Source: [Haemophilus] felis (lineage in GTDB: Bacteria; Pseudomonadota; Gammaproteobacteria; Enterobacterales; Pasteurellaceae). From it: a stretch of 46,577 nt of DNA. Position 1 is the first letter of the stretch; each line of letters begins with the position of its first letter. The position numbers and the translations under genes were made by a program. Under the pieces are notes generated by a model. It did not search any database. It had not been told where the DNA came from and saw only the letters and a program-made list of their open reading frames with translations. The stretch lies in contig MUYB01000041.1 in the NCBI GenBank assembly GCA_002015125.1, positions 1 through 46,577 on the forward strand, in the 5' to 3' direction. Below are positions 36,932 to 46,520 of this stretch, one piece after another.

Positions 36932-38029
36932 ATGCAATCCCAATTACCCGCCGAACAATACGAACATTTACTCAAGGATAAACAACAGCGATTAGCAACA
37001 CTGCTTGCGCCTTTTAACCCACCGACGCTTGAGGTATTTTCTTCACCTCAGCAGCATTACCGTATGCGTGCTGAATTCAGAATCTGGCATGATAAAGGGG
37101 ATTTTTATCATGTTATGTTTAATCAACAGACAGCTCAACGTTATCGAGTGGATCACTTCCCTATTGCGAGCCAACTTATCAATCAAATGATGCAAAGTAT
37201 TTTACCTTTGTTAAAAAGAGAAAATATTCTGCAACATAAATTGTTCCAAATCGATTATTTAAGCACTTTAAGCAATAAAATTATCGTGAGTTTGCTTTAT
37301 CACAAAGTGCTTGATGAGCAATGGGAACAAGCAGCAAAACAATTAAGAATAGAGTTACAAAAACAGGGTTTTGATATACAGATTATCGGTCGGGCAAATA
37401 AACAAAAAATTTGTTTAGATCAAGACTTTGTTGATGAAGTCCTAAGCGTTCACGGCAAATCCTATGTTTATCGTCAAGTGGAAAATAGTTTTACCCAGCC
37501 GAATGCCATGGTAAACCAAAAAATGTTGGAATGGGCGGTAGATTGTACAAGAAATAGTCAAGGGGATTTACTTGAACTCTATTGTGGTAACGGTAATTTT
37601 TCCATTGCTCTTGCACAAAATTTCCGCCAAGTATTAGCCACCGAAATTGCGAAACCTTCGGTTGTCGCTGCACGATTCAATATCGCCGAAAATAGCATTG
37701 ATAATTTACAAATTATTCGGATGTCCGCAGAAGAATTTACCCAAGCCATGAACGGCGTGCGTGAGTTTAACCGCTTGAAAGGCATCGATCTGCATTCCTA
37801 TCAATGCAATACTATTTTTGTAGATCCACCACGAGCAGGGTTAGATTCTGAAACAGTGAAACTCGTACAAAATTACGACAATATTTTATATATTTCCTGC
37901 AATCCATATACCCTTTGTGACAACCTCAACACATTATGCCAAACCCACCGCATTGAAAAAGCGGCGTTGTTCGATCAATTCCCATACACAGATCATATAG
38001 AAGCAGGCGTGTGGCTAACGCGGAAATAA
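36932..38029 (+). CDS. trmA: tRNA (uracil-5-)-methyltransferase TrmA
   Basis: This 365-residue SAM-dependent enzyme makes m5U54 in tRNAs. Visible motifs are SAM-binding [39 protein letters not shown] and the catalytic cysteine in [15 protein letters not shown]. The length equals that of E. coli TrmA (366), and no iron-sulfur cysteines of the RlmD type are present. rsmJ follows 3 bases later, so the two RNA methylases are translationally linked. Confidence 0.95.
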   Translation: MQSQLPAEQYEHLLKDKQQRLATLLAPFNPPTLEVFSSPQQHYRMRAEFRIWHDKGDFYHVMFNQQTAQRYRVDHFPIASQLINQMMQSILPLLKRENILQHKLFQIDYLSTLSNKIIVSLLYHKVLDEQWEQAAKQLRIELQKQGFDIQIIGRANKQKICLDQDFVDEVLSVHGKSYVYRQVENSFTQPNAMVNQKMLEWAVDCTRNSQGDLLELYCGNGNFSIALAQNFRQVLATEIAKPSVVAARFNIAENSIDNLQIIRMSAEEFTQAMNGVREFNRLKGIDLHSYQCNTIFVDPPRAGLDSETVKLVQNYDNILYISCNPYTLCDNLNTLCQTHRIEKAALFDQFPYTDHIEAGVWLTRK

Positions 38030-38032
38030 AAT

Positions 38033-38791
38033 ATGTATATTCAACTCATTTGCGAAACAGAAGATACTGAAAACTTCCACACGCTTTGTAGCAATCAAGG
38101 ATTGGCACATTCTCCCGAAAGTTATTTAGCTTTGGCACAAGTCTATGATAATCAAGGAGTAAAATGCCTGGAGCTACGCAAATTAGATGAACCTAAGCTA
38201 GGAGCTGTTTTTGTGGATTTTGTCTCTGGCGTTATGGCACATCGCCGCCAATTTGGTGGAGGCAGAGGTGAAGCCATTGCAAAAGCGGTAGGAGTAAAAT
38301 CAGGGTATTTGCCAACAGTTATTGATGCCACCGCAGGACTTGGCAGAGATGCCTTTGTGTTAGCAGCGATTGGCTGCCAAGTGAAATTAGTAGAGCGCCA
38401 CCCTGTAGTTCGTTTGTTGTTACAAGATGGTTTACAACGAGCTTACGCAGATGATGAAATTGGTGAAATGATGCGACAAAATATGCAGCTATTGCCCATT
38501 AAGCATATTTCTGAATTAGACCCGACAAAAGATTTTGCCGATGTAGTCTATCTTGATCCAATGTATCCCCACAAACAAAAAAGTGCGTTGGTGAAAAAAG
38601 AGATGCGTATGTTTCAACATTTGGTCGGTGCGGATTTGGATGCCGATACACTGCTAGCGCCAGCGTTATCTTTAGCGCAAAAACGCGTTGTGGTAAAACG
38701 TCCTGACTATGCGCCATTTCTAGCAAATAAAACGCCACATTTCAGTAAAGAAACTAAAAATCACCGATTTGATATTTATATACCAACATAA
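38033..38791 (+). CDS. rsmJ: 16S rRNA (guanine1516-N2)-methyltransferase RsmJ
   Basis: This 252-residue methylase has the characteristic RsmJ segments [47 protein letters not shown] (SAM loop) and [20 protein letters not shown] (catalytic DPMYP). It modifies G1516 of 16S rRNA. It follows trmA by 3 bases. It runs toward rapZ and ends 40 bases from it with a terminator-like hairpin in between. Confidence 0.94.
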   Translation: MYIQLICETEDTENFHTLCSNQGLAHSPESYLALAQVYDNQGVKCLELRKLDEPKLGAVFVDFVSGVMAHRRQFGGGRGEAIAKAVGVKSGYLPTVIDATAGLGRDAFVLAAIGCQVKLVERHPVVRLLLQDGLQRAYADDEIGEMMRQNMQLLPIKHISELDPTKDFADVVYLDPMYPHKQKSALVKKEMRMFQHLVGADLDADTLLAPALSLAQKRVVVKRPDYAPFLANKTPHFSKETKNHRFDIYIPT

Positions 38792-38810
38792 AGGCGAGTA
38801 TTAACAAAAG

Positions 38811-38846
38811 AAATCCTTGTAACTACAGAGTTTATGAGGATTTTTT
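38811..38846 (+). terminator. Terminator after rsmJ overlapping the rapZ 3' end
   Basis: AAATCCT (38811-38817) pairs with AGGATTT (38837-38843), loop 19 bases, followed by T residues. The second arm lies inside the last codons of the convergent rapZ gene. The long loop makes this a moderate call. Confidence 0.5.
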
Positions 38847-39713
38847 ATGTTTTTCTAAAGACTTGTGTTGAACCTGAATACTCTTACCTTTTGCTTGGAA
38901 ATAATTTGCTAATTGCTCTGTTACATAAACAGAACGGTGCTTACCGCCGGTACAACCAATAGCAATTGTCAAATAGCTACGGTTATTTTGTTCTAGCATA
39001 GGTAACCAAGTTTCAATGTAATTACGAGTGAGGTAAATAAAGTTATTCACTTCATTATGTTTATTTAAAAAAGAGGCGACAGGTTCATCTAGCCCTGTTA
39101 ATGGACGTAATTGAGGATTCCAATGGGGATTTGGTAGAAAACGCACATCAAAAACATAATCTGCGTCTAAAGGTAAACCATATTTGAATCCGAAAGATTG
39201 AAAGACTATTTTGAGGGTTTTATCTGAAGAACCGCATAAAAACTGACGTAAACGCTCAGCAAGTTCATGAGTAGATAAGTGGGTCGTATCCACAATTAAA
39301 TTGGCATATTGAATCAACGGCTCTAAATAACGTTGTTCTTCTTCTATCGCCGCTTCCAAAGAAAGATCTTGTACGGATAATGGGTGCAATCTTCGAGAAT
39401 CACTGTAACGACGAATTAACACGCTACGCTCAGTATCCAAAAAGATAATTTTCACTTGATGTTCTTGCTGAACTTGGCTTAATAAATTCTCTAAACTCTG
39501 CGAGGCCGTAGATAAATTTCGAATATCTAAACTAATTGCTACCGCTTTGTGATTGCTAGATAAAATATTTGCTAGCTGCGGTAATAAATCTAGCGGAATA
39601 TTGTCCACACAATAATAACCAATATCTTCTAACGCCCGCAAAGCCACAGATTTTCCTGCACCTGAACGTCCACTAACAATAATAATCTCCATTGGTTTTA
39701 TTGGTTGATTCAT
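38832..39713 (-). CDS. rapZ: RNase adapter protein RapZ
   Basis: This GTP/ATP-binding protein directs RNase E to the small RNA GlmZ and so controls glucosamine-6-phosphate synthase. Walker A is [14 protein letters not shown], followed by DIRNLSTAS and [12 protein letters not shown]. The C-terminal RNA-binding domain has [18 protein letters not shown] chose ATG 39713 ([11 protein letters not shown]), which has GAGAA upstream. ATG 39692 (MEIIIVSG) would match the usual family start but has no ribosome site. The gene follows ptsN with a gap of 11 bases, in the lptC-lptA-lptB-ptsN-rapZ group. Confidence 0.94.
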   Translation of the reverse strand: MNQPIKPMEIIIVSGRSGAGKSVALRALEDIGYYCVDNIPLDLLPQLANILSSNHKAVAISLDIRNLSTASQSLENLLSQVQQEHQVKIIFLDTERSVLIRRYSDSRRLHPLSVQDLSLEAAIEEEQRYLEPLIQYANLIVDTTHLSTHELAERLRQFLCGSSDKTLKIVFQSFGFKYGLPLDADYVFDVRFLPNPHWNPQLRPLTGLDEPVASFLNKHNEVNNFIYLTRNYIETWLPMLEQNNRSYLTIAIGCTGGKHRSVYVTEQLANYFQAKGKSIQVQHKSLEKHKKSS

Positions 39714-39724
39714 ATTCGTTCTCA

Positions 39725-40252
39725 CTAATTTATAGATTCAGTCTGCTCAATATCTGATGGGGAAGGTTCTTGCAAGGATTTTTCATAGCGCACTTGATCC
39801 AAATGCTCAAACAACCGCCAAATTTCCTCGACACTTTGCGCTTGTCTTAATTGTTTACAAAGATTTTTATCTTGTAGTTGCTCTATCATCTCCGCCAAAT
39901 GAGGAACATAGTCCGCACAAACTTTTTCAGGAATTAATAAAGCGAAAACTAAGTCAATCTCTCGATTATCTGATGATTCATATTCTACGGCTTCAGTTAA
40001 CTGCAGAAATACAGCAATAGGTTTTTCGCCTAATGGAATCTTCGCCTTAGGCATAGCAATGCCATTACCTAAACTAGAATTTCCTAATTTCTCCCTTGTG
40101 AGTAAACATTCAAAGCAACACTGTGTATGATCACCTTCATGAAGATAGTCAGACACAATTTCCGCAATGATTTCAAACAAACGCTTTTTACTCGAACAAA
40201 TGACTCCATGACGAATTTGTCCCGGAGTTAATACATCAGTAAATTTAATCAT
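39725..40252 (-). CDS. ptsN: PTS nitrogen regulatory EIIA (PtsN) lacking the active histidine
   Basis: This 175-residue protein has the EIIA-Ntr fold: start [30 protein letters not shown], loop [21 protein letters not shown], and LVFALLIP. In E. coli PtsN the loop reads GIAIPHGK, and the histidine is the phosphorylation site. Here the position holds lysine (GIAMPKAK), so the classical phosphotransfer is not possible. The gene is 2 bases after lptB and is followed by rapZ, the same order as in other gammaproteobacteria (rpoN and hpf are missing). It may still act as an unphosphorylated regulator by protein contact. Confidence 0.92.
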   Translation of the reverse strand: MIKFTDVLTPGQIRHGVICSSKKRLFEIIAEIVSDYLHEGDHTQCCFECLLTREKLGNSSLGNGIAMPKAKIPLGEKPIAVFLQLTEAVEYESSDNREIDLVFALLIPEKVCADYVPHLAEMIEQLQDKNLCKQLRQAQSVEEIWRLFEHLDQVRYEKSLQEPSPSDIEQTESIN

Positions 40253-40254
40253 AG

Positions 40255-40980
40255 CTATAATTTAAACTCTTCGCCCAAATACACACGTTTAACCTGTTCA
40301 TTATTTAAAATATCAGTTGATGTCCCCGTAGCAATAACATGGCCGGCGCTAACAATATAAGCACGTTCGCATACATCTAAAGTTTCTCGTACATTGTGAT
40401 CGGTGATTAACACACCCAATCCACGATCACGCAAATCCATAATAATCTTTTTAATATCAATAACCGAGATAGGATCAACGCCAGCGAAAGGTTCATCTAA
40501 CAAAATAAACTTAGGATTCGCCGCTAACGCCCGAGCAATTTCAACGCGACGTCGTTCACCGCCGGAAAGCGATTGCCCAAGACTATGACGAATATGCCCA
40601 ATATTAAATTCATCAATTAATTCATCTGCTTTTTGTTGACGTTGTTGTTTGTTTAAATCTTTACGAATTTCTAACACCGCCATCAAATTATCATAAACAG
40701 ATAAACGACGGAAAATAGAGGCTTCTTGCGGTAAATATCCTACACCACGCTGTGCACGGCTGTGCATAGACAAGGTACTGATATCTTCATCATCAATGCG
40801 AATTTTGCCTTCATCATGAGTAACTAACCCAACGACCATATAGAATGTTGTGGTTTTTCCTGCCCCATTAGGTCCTAATAATCCAACAATTTCATTAGAA
40901 TGAACTTGAAGGCTAACATCAGACACAACTTGGCGACTTTTGTAGCTTTTTGCAAGATGTTCAGCATATAGAATCGACAT
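40255..40980 (-). CDS. lptB: LPS export ABC transporter ATP-binding protein LptB
   Basis: This 241-residue cytoplasmic ATPase powers LPS extraction by LptF/LptG. Walker A is [14 protein letters not shown], the Q-loop and signature are [10 protein letters not shown] and [15 protein letters not shown], Walker B is [12 protein letters not shown], and the switch histidine is in [10 protein letters not shown]. It is 15 bases after lptA in the lptC-lptA-lptB-ptsN-rapZ group. Confidence 0.97.
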   Translation of the reverse strand: MSILYAEHLAKSYKSRQVVSDVSLQVHSNEIVGLLGPNGAGKTTTFYMVVGLVTHDEGKIRIDDEDISTLSMHSRAQRGVGYLPQEASIFRRLSVYDNLMAVLEIRKDLNKQQRQQKADELIDEFNIGHIRHSLGQSLSGGERRRVEIARALAANPKFILLDEPFAGVDPISVIDIKKIIMDLRDRGLGVLITDHNVRETLDVCERAYIVSAGHVIATGTSTDILNNEQVKRVYLGEEFKL

Positions 40981-40995
40981 ACATTCTCCACAAAA

Positions 40996-41499
40996 TTAAT
41001 TTAACTGCTTTGGAATAAGCACTGTCTTCACGCGAGAATTGGTGGAACCATTAGCTTTTAATTGCTGTTTTTTCACATCATAGCTAATGGAATGGCTACG
41101 GATTTTACTATCTTGTTGATGCAATTCTGCATTGCCAGACAAAGTTAAAAACTCTTTTGTTAAATCATAATGGATCTTTTTTGCTTTCCCCTTAACTATT
41201 TTGCCGTTATCAAGGGTTTGTTGAATGGTTACAGGTTCACCAAATGCTTCCACCGTATCTTTTTTATTTGATTTTTCTGGTGGGCGTGTAATCACCACCT
41301 TTTGCGCTTTAATCAAAATAGAACCTTGTGTAATAACGACATTGTCGCTAAAGTTAACGACTCTATTGTCCATATCTAAAGATTGGTTATCGGAAGTGAT
41401 ATTAATAGGCTGATTAGCATCGTCTTTTAAGGCAAAGGATGATGTCGTTCCCATCAATAAAGTGATAATAAAAAATAAAAGTTTATTTTTTGATTTCAT
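40996..41499 (-). CDS. lptA: LPS periplasmic bridge protein LptA
   Basis: This 167-residue protein has a signal peptide (MKSKNKLLFFIITLLMGTTSSFA) and the OstA-like beta-jellyroll, with ITSDNQSLDMDNRVVNFSDNVVITQGSILIKA. Copies stack to carry LPS from LptC to LptD. The start overlaps the end of lptC by 17 bases. Confidence 0.95.
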   Translation of the reverse strand: MKSKNKLLFFIITLLMGTTSSFALKDDANQPINITSDNQSLDMDNRVVNFSDNVVITQGSILIKAQKVVITRPPEKSNKKDTVEAFGEPVTIQQTLDNGKIVKGKAKKIHYDLTKEFLTLSGNAELHQQDSKIRSHSISYDVKKQQLKANGSTNSRVKTVLIPKQLN

Positions 41500-42052
41500 A
41501 ATATGTTTTTACCTGTTCTTTTAAAGTCGCGATTTGCTGTTGTAAGTTACCTTGGAGTTTTAATCCTGTGGAATAAAAATTATAACCGTTAATTTTAACG
41601 CTACTATCGGAAGATATATCCTGTGTTTTCAGATCAATAACCGCACTTTGTGTTTCAATTTTTTGCAACTTACGGCTTTCTAAAAGACTATCAACTTGAA
41701 CATTTCCATTCAAAAACAATAGGTTATCTTTAGTTAAAATAGCATTATTAGCACTAATAGACCAACTTTGTTTTGGCGAGTCTTGGGTTAGTTCATATAA
41801 GTAAAGTTTCGGCAGGATAAATTTAGTTTCACCATTATTGGCATAATGCTCCACTTTATCTGCTGTAGCGAGATATTGTTTTTGCCCCACAGGAGAAAAT
41901 ACCGCCGTGTGCATATTTGCACCACTGTATTCAGGACCATTCTCCGACTTGACTAGAGCGCTATGTTCCTGTTTTTCCTGATTTAATGAATAAAACCAAG
42001 CTAACAAAGTAATAGCGATGATAGATAAGATAATATTCCAACGAATATTCAT
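41483..42052 (-). CDS. lptC: LPS export protein LptC
   Basis: The protein has 189 residues from ATG 42052 (MNIRWNIILSIIAITLLAWFYSL), which places one N-terminal membrane helix at the start as in known LptC. The frame extends farther upstream without support. The periplasmic part has the jellyroll with YSGANMHTAVFSPVGQKQYLATADKVEHY. LptC links LptBFG to LptA. It is first in the group, and the KdsC/KdsD genes that often precede it are not here; mutH lies upstream instead, 96 bases away. Confidence 0.93.
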   Translation of the reverse strand: MNIRWNIILSIIAITLLAWFYSLNQEKQEHSALVKSENGPEYSGANMHTAVFSPVGQKQYLATADKVEHYANNGETKFILPKLYLYELTQDSPKQSWSISANNAILTKDNLLFLNGNVQVDSLLESRKLQKIETQSAVIDLKTQDISSDSSVKINGYNFYSTGLKLQGNLQQQIATLKEQVKTYYEIKK

Positions 42053-42148
42053 ATAGACATTTGAATTAGAGTTAATTAACAGCGCGCAATCATAGCATAA
42101 ATTTATCAAAACCAATAAATAAGCGATCCGATTTTTCGCTTGTTAAAA

Positions 42149-42814
42149 CTAAGCGCAGGTAACAAACTGTTGTAAGATTTCTTGAGTAAATTCCTTGCGC
42201 AAATAAAATCCTAAAGGCAATGTCTCGATCACTTCGCCATTTTTACCAATACCTTTAGTTAAAGAACGGCTATTAGCGCCCTTGGGTCGTAGCTGTAGAA
42301 CTTCGCCTAAACGAGCATTAATTTTTTCAACTTGGCCAAGTACAATATAATCCATTAACTCTTCCCAATCTTGTTGCAAACGTCGCTCTTGTTCTGCATT
42401 AGGTTGCCACAAAATGCCCTGCCCGACATAACGTTCTGCAAGGGGAATAGCTCTCTCACCTTGAACAGGAATCCACAGCACTTTACTCAACTTATGTCTC
42501 ACATGAGAACTATGCCAACTCACCCCTGAATTTTGAATCAATGGAGCTAAACTCACAAAAGTGGTTTCAAGAGGCTTGCCTAAAGAATCAATAGGAATAG
42601 TTTTTAATTCAATGCCTAAATGGGCAAAATCTTGTTCAGGTTTACTCCCTGCTTGTGCGCCAAGCGCCGTTTCAATTAGCGTTCCCACCCAACCTTTATC
42701 TCGTTTCAGATCAGGCGGTATAGGAATTGCTAACTCCCTCGCGATTTCACCTAGCGTTAACCCCGCAATGTAATTAACTCTATCTAATAATTCTGATTCA
42801 GTAATTAATTTCAT
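42149..42814 (-). CDS. mutH: DNA mismatch repair endonuclease MutH
   Basis: This 221-residue enzyme nicks the unmethylated strand at hemimethylated GATC sites after MutS/MutL activation. The restriction-type active site D-x(n)-E-x-K is seen in [19 protein letters not shown], preceded by [15 protein letters not shown]. The gene overlaps the ogt gene by four bases (ATGA), so they form an operon. The order ogt-mutH next to ompP1 is also what I recall from H. influenzae. Confidence 0.95.
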   Translation of the reverse strand: MKLITESELLDRVNYIAGLTLGEIARELAIPIPPDLKRDKGWVGTLIETALGAQAGSKPEQDFAHLGIELKTIPIDSLGKPLETTFVSLAPLIQNSGVSWHSSHVRHKLSKVLWIPVQGERAIPLAERYVGQGILWQPNAEQERRLQQDWEELMDYIVLGQVEKINARLGEVLQLRPKGANSRSLTKGIGKNGEVIETLPLGFYLRKEFTQEILQQFVTCA

Positions 42815-43353
42815 AAATGATGATAAAGATTCGATTGTTTTGGCCGAACAAATTCGATACCGCGTTCCTTGTAAGAAATACCTTCAAGTTGTAATAGATA
42901 ACGTTTTGCAGGCAAGCCCCCTCCAAATCCAGTCAGTGCCGCATCTTTAGCTAAAATACGATGACAAGGAATAATAATGCTAATGGGATTACGTCCTACC
43001 GCGCCACCTACCGCCCTAACAGCCTTAGGATGATTGACCTTGATCGCCAAATCCGCATAACTACGCCATTGACCATATTCCAATTCACGTAATGCTTGCC
43101 AAACGGATAATTGAAAAGCCGTACCTTGCGGCGCTAAAGGGATTTTGCAAAAGTGTTCTATTTTTCCAGAAAAATAGTTATCTAAAGCTTCAGAGACTTG
43201 AAGGAATAAAACATCATTAGGCTTATATCGCCAATTTGGGTGTAGCGCCAGTTGCTCTCGCTCAAAATCTAAACGAATTAACTTGCCTTGTTGCGACAAC
43301 ATCAATAAACGCCCAAGGGGAGATTGGAAATAAGCATAATAAATTTCAGTCAT
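42811..43353 (-). CDS. ogt: Methylated-DNA--protein-cysteine methyltransferase
   Basis: The protein has 180 residues from ATG 43353 ([20 protein letters not shown]), with AGGTG upstream; ATG 43362 would add three. The active-site PCHR motif is in [23 protein letters not shown], and the helix-turn-helix DNA-binding part is [22 protein letters not shown]. It repairs O6-alkylguanine by one-time transfer to its cysteine. It is translationally coupled to mutH. The bacterial one-domain form suits the name ogt. Confidence 0.93.
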   Translation of the reverse strand: MTEIYYAYFQSPLGRLLMLSQQGKLIRLDFEREQLALHPNWRYKPNDVLFLQVSEALDNYFSGKIEHFCKIPLAPQGTAFQLSVWQALRELEYGQWRSYADLAIKVNHPKAVRAVGGAVGRNPISIIIPCHRILAKDAALTGFGGGLPAKRYLLQLEGISYKERGIEFVRPKQSNLYHHL

Positions 43354-43363
43354 ATAAAACACC

Positions 43364-43393
43364 TAAAAAGAAAGCGTACCAAGGTACGCTTTC
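43364..43393 (-). terminator. Terminator after the ompP1/fadL gene
   Basis: On the minus strand GAAAGCGTACC pairs with GGTACGCTTTC over a two-base centre and is followed by TTTTTAGG. It lies 19 bases after the stop codon at 43412. Confidence 0.85.
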
Positions 43394-43411
43394 TATTATG
43401 CTTGTTTTAAA

Positions 43412-44779
43412 TTAGAAACGATAGTTCAGATTTAAACCGTAAAGATTAGCTTTTGCCTTAACTGTAAATTTAACACCATCTTCTACGAAAGTATTTTTCT
43501 TACCTTGTAAATGTGAGAAACCGGCATCAACAGAAAGATTTGGTGTAAAGCGATAGGTCGCACCAACGCTATACCAAACACGGTCTGTATCAGGAATTGA
43601 AATGCTGTGATGATCTGATGCAGCAGTTTCATCATAAGCAATACCTGTGCGTAATGTTAATTTATCGTTTACGTCATAAGTTGCACCAAGGGCAATACGA
43701 GAAGAATCGCGGAATTGCTCTTGTTTGGAGAATAAAGTTTTACCATCTTGCGATGTGGCACGCAACTCTTTGAATTTACTCCATTGGGTGTATTTATAAC
43801 TATAGTGCATTGCAAATCTGTCAGTCATTTTGTGATAACCAGAGATTTCGAGATAGGCTGGGAGTGGTAAAGACAAAGAACCAGCAATTTCTTTAGAATC
43901 CGTCGGAATAATTTTTGCACTCGCTAGCACAGTCGTTGCTGTATTAGGTAATTGATTGGAGTATTTACCTTTGAAATTGAGTTTTACCTGTGAATGATAA
44001 GCCAAACCAATACGATTATTTTCATTAAACTCATACACTAAACCAATATTCCAACCAAAGCCCAATTTATTACCAGTTAAACGAGATATTACAGCGTTGG
44101 CTGGTATGTTATCTAATGCACTTAGTGGATTTGCAGAGCCACTAGGTGATGCTGTGCTTCCTCCCGCGCTGGTTGAACTTGCTCCATTTTGTCTCGCTGT
44201 AGCTTGTGCTTTTATTAATGCTGGTAACTTCCCTGCATAACGCTCAAGTTCTGCCTTAGCATAAACTGCATTTAACCCTAAACCGACACTAAAACTATCT
44301 GATACGCGGTATGAACCACTTAAATTAAGGTTAACGGTTTTTAAATCCGTTTTTCCGCCTAAGAAACCTGCGTCGTAATTTTTATCAAATTTAGTGGCTA
44401 AGCCATAGTTCACATTAATGCCACCGCCGATAGCAAATTTATCATTAATTGGATACACCGCATAAATATTTGGCACAAGGGCATTAGGCGCAATATTTTT
44501 GTGAGACGCATCAAAAGAACTTAATTTACCAGAAACATCAATGCTAGGATCTACATAAATTGATCCTACAGATACTTCAGCTTGTTTAAATTTCGCCATC
44601 AATGCTGGGTTTGTAGCAACGACGCTAGCATTATCAGCGATAGCTGCTTCACCCGCATAAGCACGGCCTAAACCTGTTGTTGAAACTTCAGCTAATTGGA
44701 AAGCCGCTGCAGATGCCGTTCCTGCACTTGCCATTAAAAGAGAAGAAAGAATAACTTTGGTTAATTTATTTACAGTCAT
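43412..44779 (-). CDS. fadL: Outer-membrane long-chain fatty acid transporter (FadL/OmpP1 family)
   Basis: This 455-residue beta-barrel protein has a signal peptide ending ASAGTASA-AAFQLAE. The hatch region has GLGRAYAGEAAIADNASVVATNPALMAKF with the conserved NPA motif, and the C-terminus LYGLNLNYRF ends in phenylalanine as needed for BAM recognition. It is the OmpP1 homologue of Haemophilus and transports hydrophobic compounds such as fatty acids. A Ser/Gly/Ala-rich stretch (SSTSAGGSTASPSGSA, about residues 200-216) lies in what would be an extracellular loop and may vary between strains. The gene diverges from the YfcZ-family gene. Confidence 0.93.
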   Translation of the reverse strand: MTVNKLTKVILSSLLMASAGTASAAAFQLAEVSTTGLGRAYAGEAAIADNASVVATNPALMAKFKQAEVSVGSIYVDPSIDVSGKLSSFDASHKNIAPNALVPNIYAVYPINDKFAIGGGINVNYGLATKFDKNYDAGFLGGKTDLKTVNLNLSGSYRVSDSFSVGLGLNAVYAKAELERYAGKLPALIKAQATARQNGASSTSAGGSTASPSGSANPLSALDNIPANAVISRLTGNKLGFGWNIGLVYEFNENNRIGLAYHSQVKLNFKGKYSNQLPNTATTVLASAKIIPTDSKEIAGSLSLPLPAYLEISGYHKMTDRFAMHYSYKYTQWSKFKELRATSQDGKTLFSKQEQFRDSSRIALGATYDVNDKLTLRTGIAYDETAASDHHSISIPDTDRVWYSVGATYRFTPNLSVDAGFSHLQGKKNTFVEDGVKFTVKAKANLYGLNLNYRF

Positions 44780-45014
44780 GTGTAAACCTCTAGAGTAAAA
44801 AATCTGGTAGTTGATTAAAAAATACCACCCTGAAAAAAAATTCAGGGCGATTTTAATGAAGTTAAGATCCTAGAGCAAATGTAATATAGCTTTTCACAAA
44901 GTGTTCAGACCAGTATAGATGTTTGATTATACTCAACAAAAACAGCACTAAAATTTACCCACCAACATAATAATGCTAGAATAAGCGCATTTTTATATGT
45001 TAGGAGAAAACCAA

Positions 45015-45305
45015 ATGGCTACATTGAAATGTAATGCTGAAGAAGCAAAAGCTTGTTGCTGTGTTGATGTAGGTACAATTATTGACGGTTCAGATTGTGC
45101 TGTAGATTTTGAGCAAGTCTATGCCACAGAAGAACAAGCAAAAGAAGCGTTAAATTATTTAACGGAAAAAGCAAGAAAAGCGGAAAGCGATCCTTGCAAA
45201 ATTCAGAGCCAAATTAGCGCCGTCGCAGAAGGTTTTAAATTGACCGCTAACTTTGAATTTAGCTGCCAAGCGGAATCTATCATTTTCCAATTATCAACTC
45301 GCTAA
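45015..45305 (+). CDS. yfcZ: YfcZ/YiiS family protein (DUF406)
   Basis: The protein has 96 residues from ATG 45015 with TAGGAGAA upstream. The sequence CNAEEAKACCCVDVGTIIDGSDC, followed by YLTEKARKAESDPCKI and FSCQAESIIFQL, identifies the cysteine-containing YfcZ/YiiS family. Its function is unknown. It lies near fadL, as yfcZ does in E. coli, which supports the assignment. The 235-base gap before it is AT-rich and should hold divergent promoters. Confidence 0.85.
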   Translation: MATLKCNAEEAKACCCVDVGTIIDGSDCAVDFEQVYATEEQAKEALNYLTEKARKAESDPCKIQSQISAVAEGFKLTANFEFSCQAESIIFQLSTR

Positions 45306-45331
45306 TTATCATTCCAAACACTAGTGATGTA

Positions 45332-45473
45332 TTGACATCCTCCCCTGCCTAAAGGCAAGGGATTCCTACTAGCTCCCACGCTTTGCGTGGGCTACTCTCG
45401 GTGGGTTCTTGTTGCTGACCGCTACTGCGGTTCACTTCACAAGCTCTGCTGCGATGTCCTCGCCTGATTTTCT
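45332..45473 (-). ncRNA. Predicted omega-RNA of the TnpB element
   Basis: About 140 bases between the tnpB stop and the right end carry the stems ACCGC-AGTA-GCGGT and CCCACGC-AAA-GCGTGGG and the terminal hairpin, shared with the orphan copy at 36370-36502. By the known TnpB layout the guide would continue into the flank as TACATCACTAGTGTTTGGAA (45331-45312). The 5' end may reach into the tnpB coding region. Confidence 0.6.
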
Positions 45474-46520
45474 TTACGCTTGGACGACGACCCGTCCACG
45501 TGCTAACACATTGATTGCACCAACCACATCAGCATTTTCTATGTAACCACATTCAACACATTCAAAATGTGCTTGTGTTTCACGGTTTGCTTTTGCAGTA
45601 TGTCCACAGCAAGGGCAAGTTCGACTGGTGTTTTGCGGTGGCACAGCCACTAAAAATCCGCCTAACCATTGCGTTTTGTAATCCAGTTGTCGTCTAAACT
45701 CAAACCAAGACTGATCTAATATCGCACGGTTTAAGCCTGATTTTTGTTTCACGTTTTTTCCGTGTGCCTCTAGCGTACCTTTCGCCGATTTGGACATATT
45801 CGCAATTTGTAAATCTTCAACGTAGATCATGGCGTGGTTTTTGCTGATTTGAGTTGATATTTTGTGCAAAAAGTCTTTACGGCAGTTAGCGATTTTATGG
45901 TGCAATTTGCTGATTTTTCCTTTCAATTTTTGCCAATTTCGGCCGAATTTCATTTTGTTTTTGAGCTGTTTTTGCAGTTTGGCGAGTTTGCCTTTGTCGG
46001 TTTTAAACGCATTTAATGGCTCAAAAAATTCACCATTGGAAAGTGTCGCAAAACGAGCAACACCCATATCTATACCGATTTCTCCGCCTTTGTGTGTTGG
46101 AATTTCGTGTTCAAATTCCGTTTGAATGCTCACAAAAAAGCGACCGCACTTTTGGCTGACGGTAACATTTTTGATTTCGCCTAATACTTCACGGCTATTG
46201 CGATAGCGAACCCAACCGATTTTCGGTAGATACAAGCGGTCATTTTCTTGCTCAATTTTGCAACCTTGCGGAAAACGAAAACACTCTTTTACGCCTTTTT
46301 TCTTGAATTTGGGAAAATCAGACCGCTTGGAAAAGAAATTTTTAAACGCACTTTCAAGGTCTTTTAACAACTGTTGAAGCACTTGAGAATGACAATTTTT
46401 GAGCCAAATTAGCTCTTTTTTCCATTGCGGAAGAAGATTGGCAAGTTTGGTATAGCTGAACTTGTCATTATTATCCTGTTCGTACTGTGCATTCTGCCAC
46501 GCTAACGCCTTATTGAACAC
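45474..46520 (-). CDS. tnpB: RNA-guided endonuclease TnpB, N-terminus frameshifted
   Basis: This 348-residue frame starts at a GTG inside the conserved CGCSRFVFNKAL segment. RuvC residues are all seen: Asp in EIGIDMGVARFATL, Glu in MIYVEDLQIANM and Asp in IENADVVGAINVLARG. A complete zinc ribbon CPCCGH...CVECGY lies between the last two. Farther 5', the same frame reads TTRKIKQFCGCSRF back to a TGA stop at 46565-46563. The expected start (RPNGEQ) is in another frame, so one base seems lost near 46556-46562. About 30 N-terminal residues are thus cut off. TnpB proteins cut DNA guided by the omega-RNA next to the gene and help the element persist. Activity of this copy is doubtful. Confidence 0.85.
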   Translation of the reverse strand: MFNKALAWQNAQYEQDNNDKFSYTKLANLLPQWKKELIWLKNCHSQVLQQLLKDLESAFKNFFSKRSDFPKFKKKGVKECFRFPQGCKIEQENDRLYLPKIGWVRYRNSREVLGEIKNVTVSQKCGRFFVSIQTEFEHEIPTHKGGEIGIDMGVARFATLSNGEFFEPLNAFKTDKGKLAKLQKQLKNKMKFGRNWQKLKGKISKLHHKIANCRKDFLHKISTQISKNHAMIYVEDLQIANMSKSAKGTLEAHGKNVKQKSGLNRAILDQSWFEFRRQLDYKTQWLGGFLVAVPPQNTSRTCPCCGHTAKANRETQAHFECVECGYIENADVVGAINVLARGRVVVQA

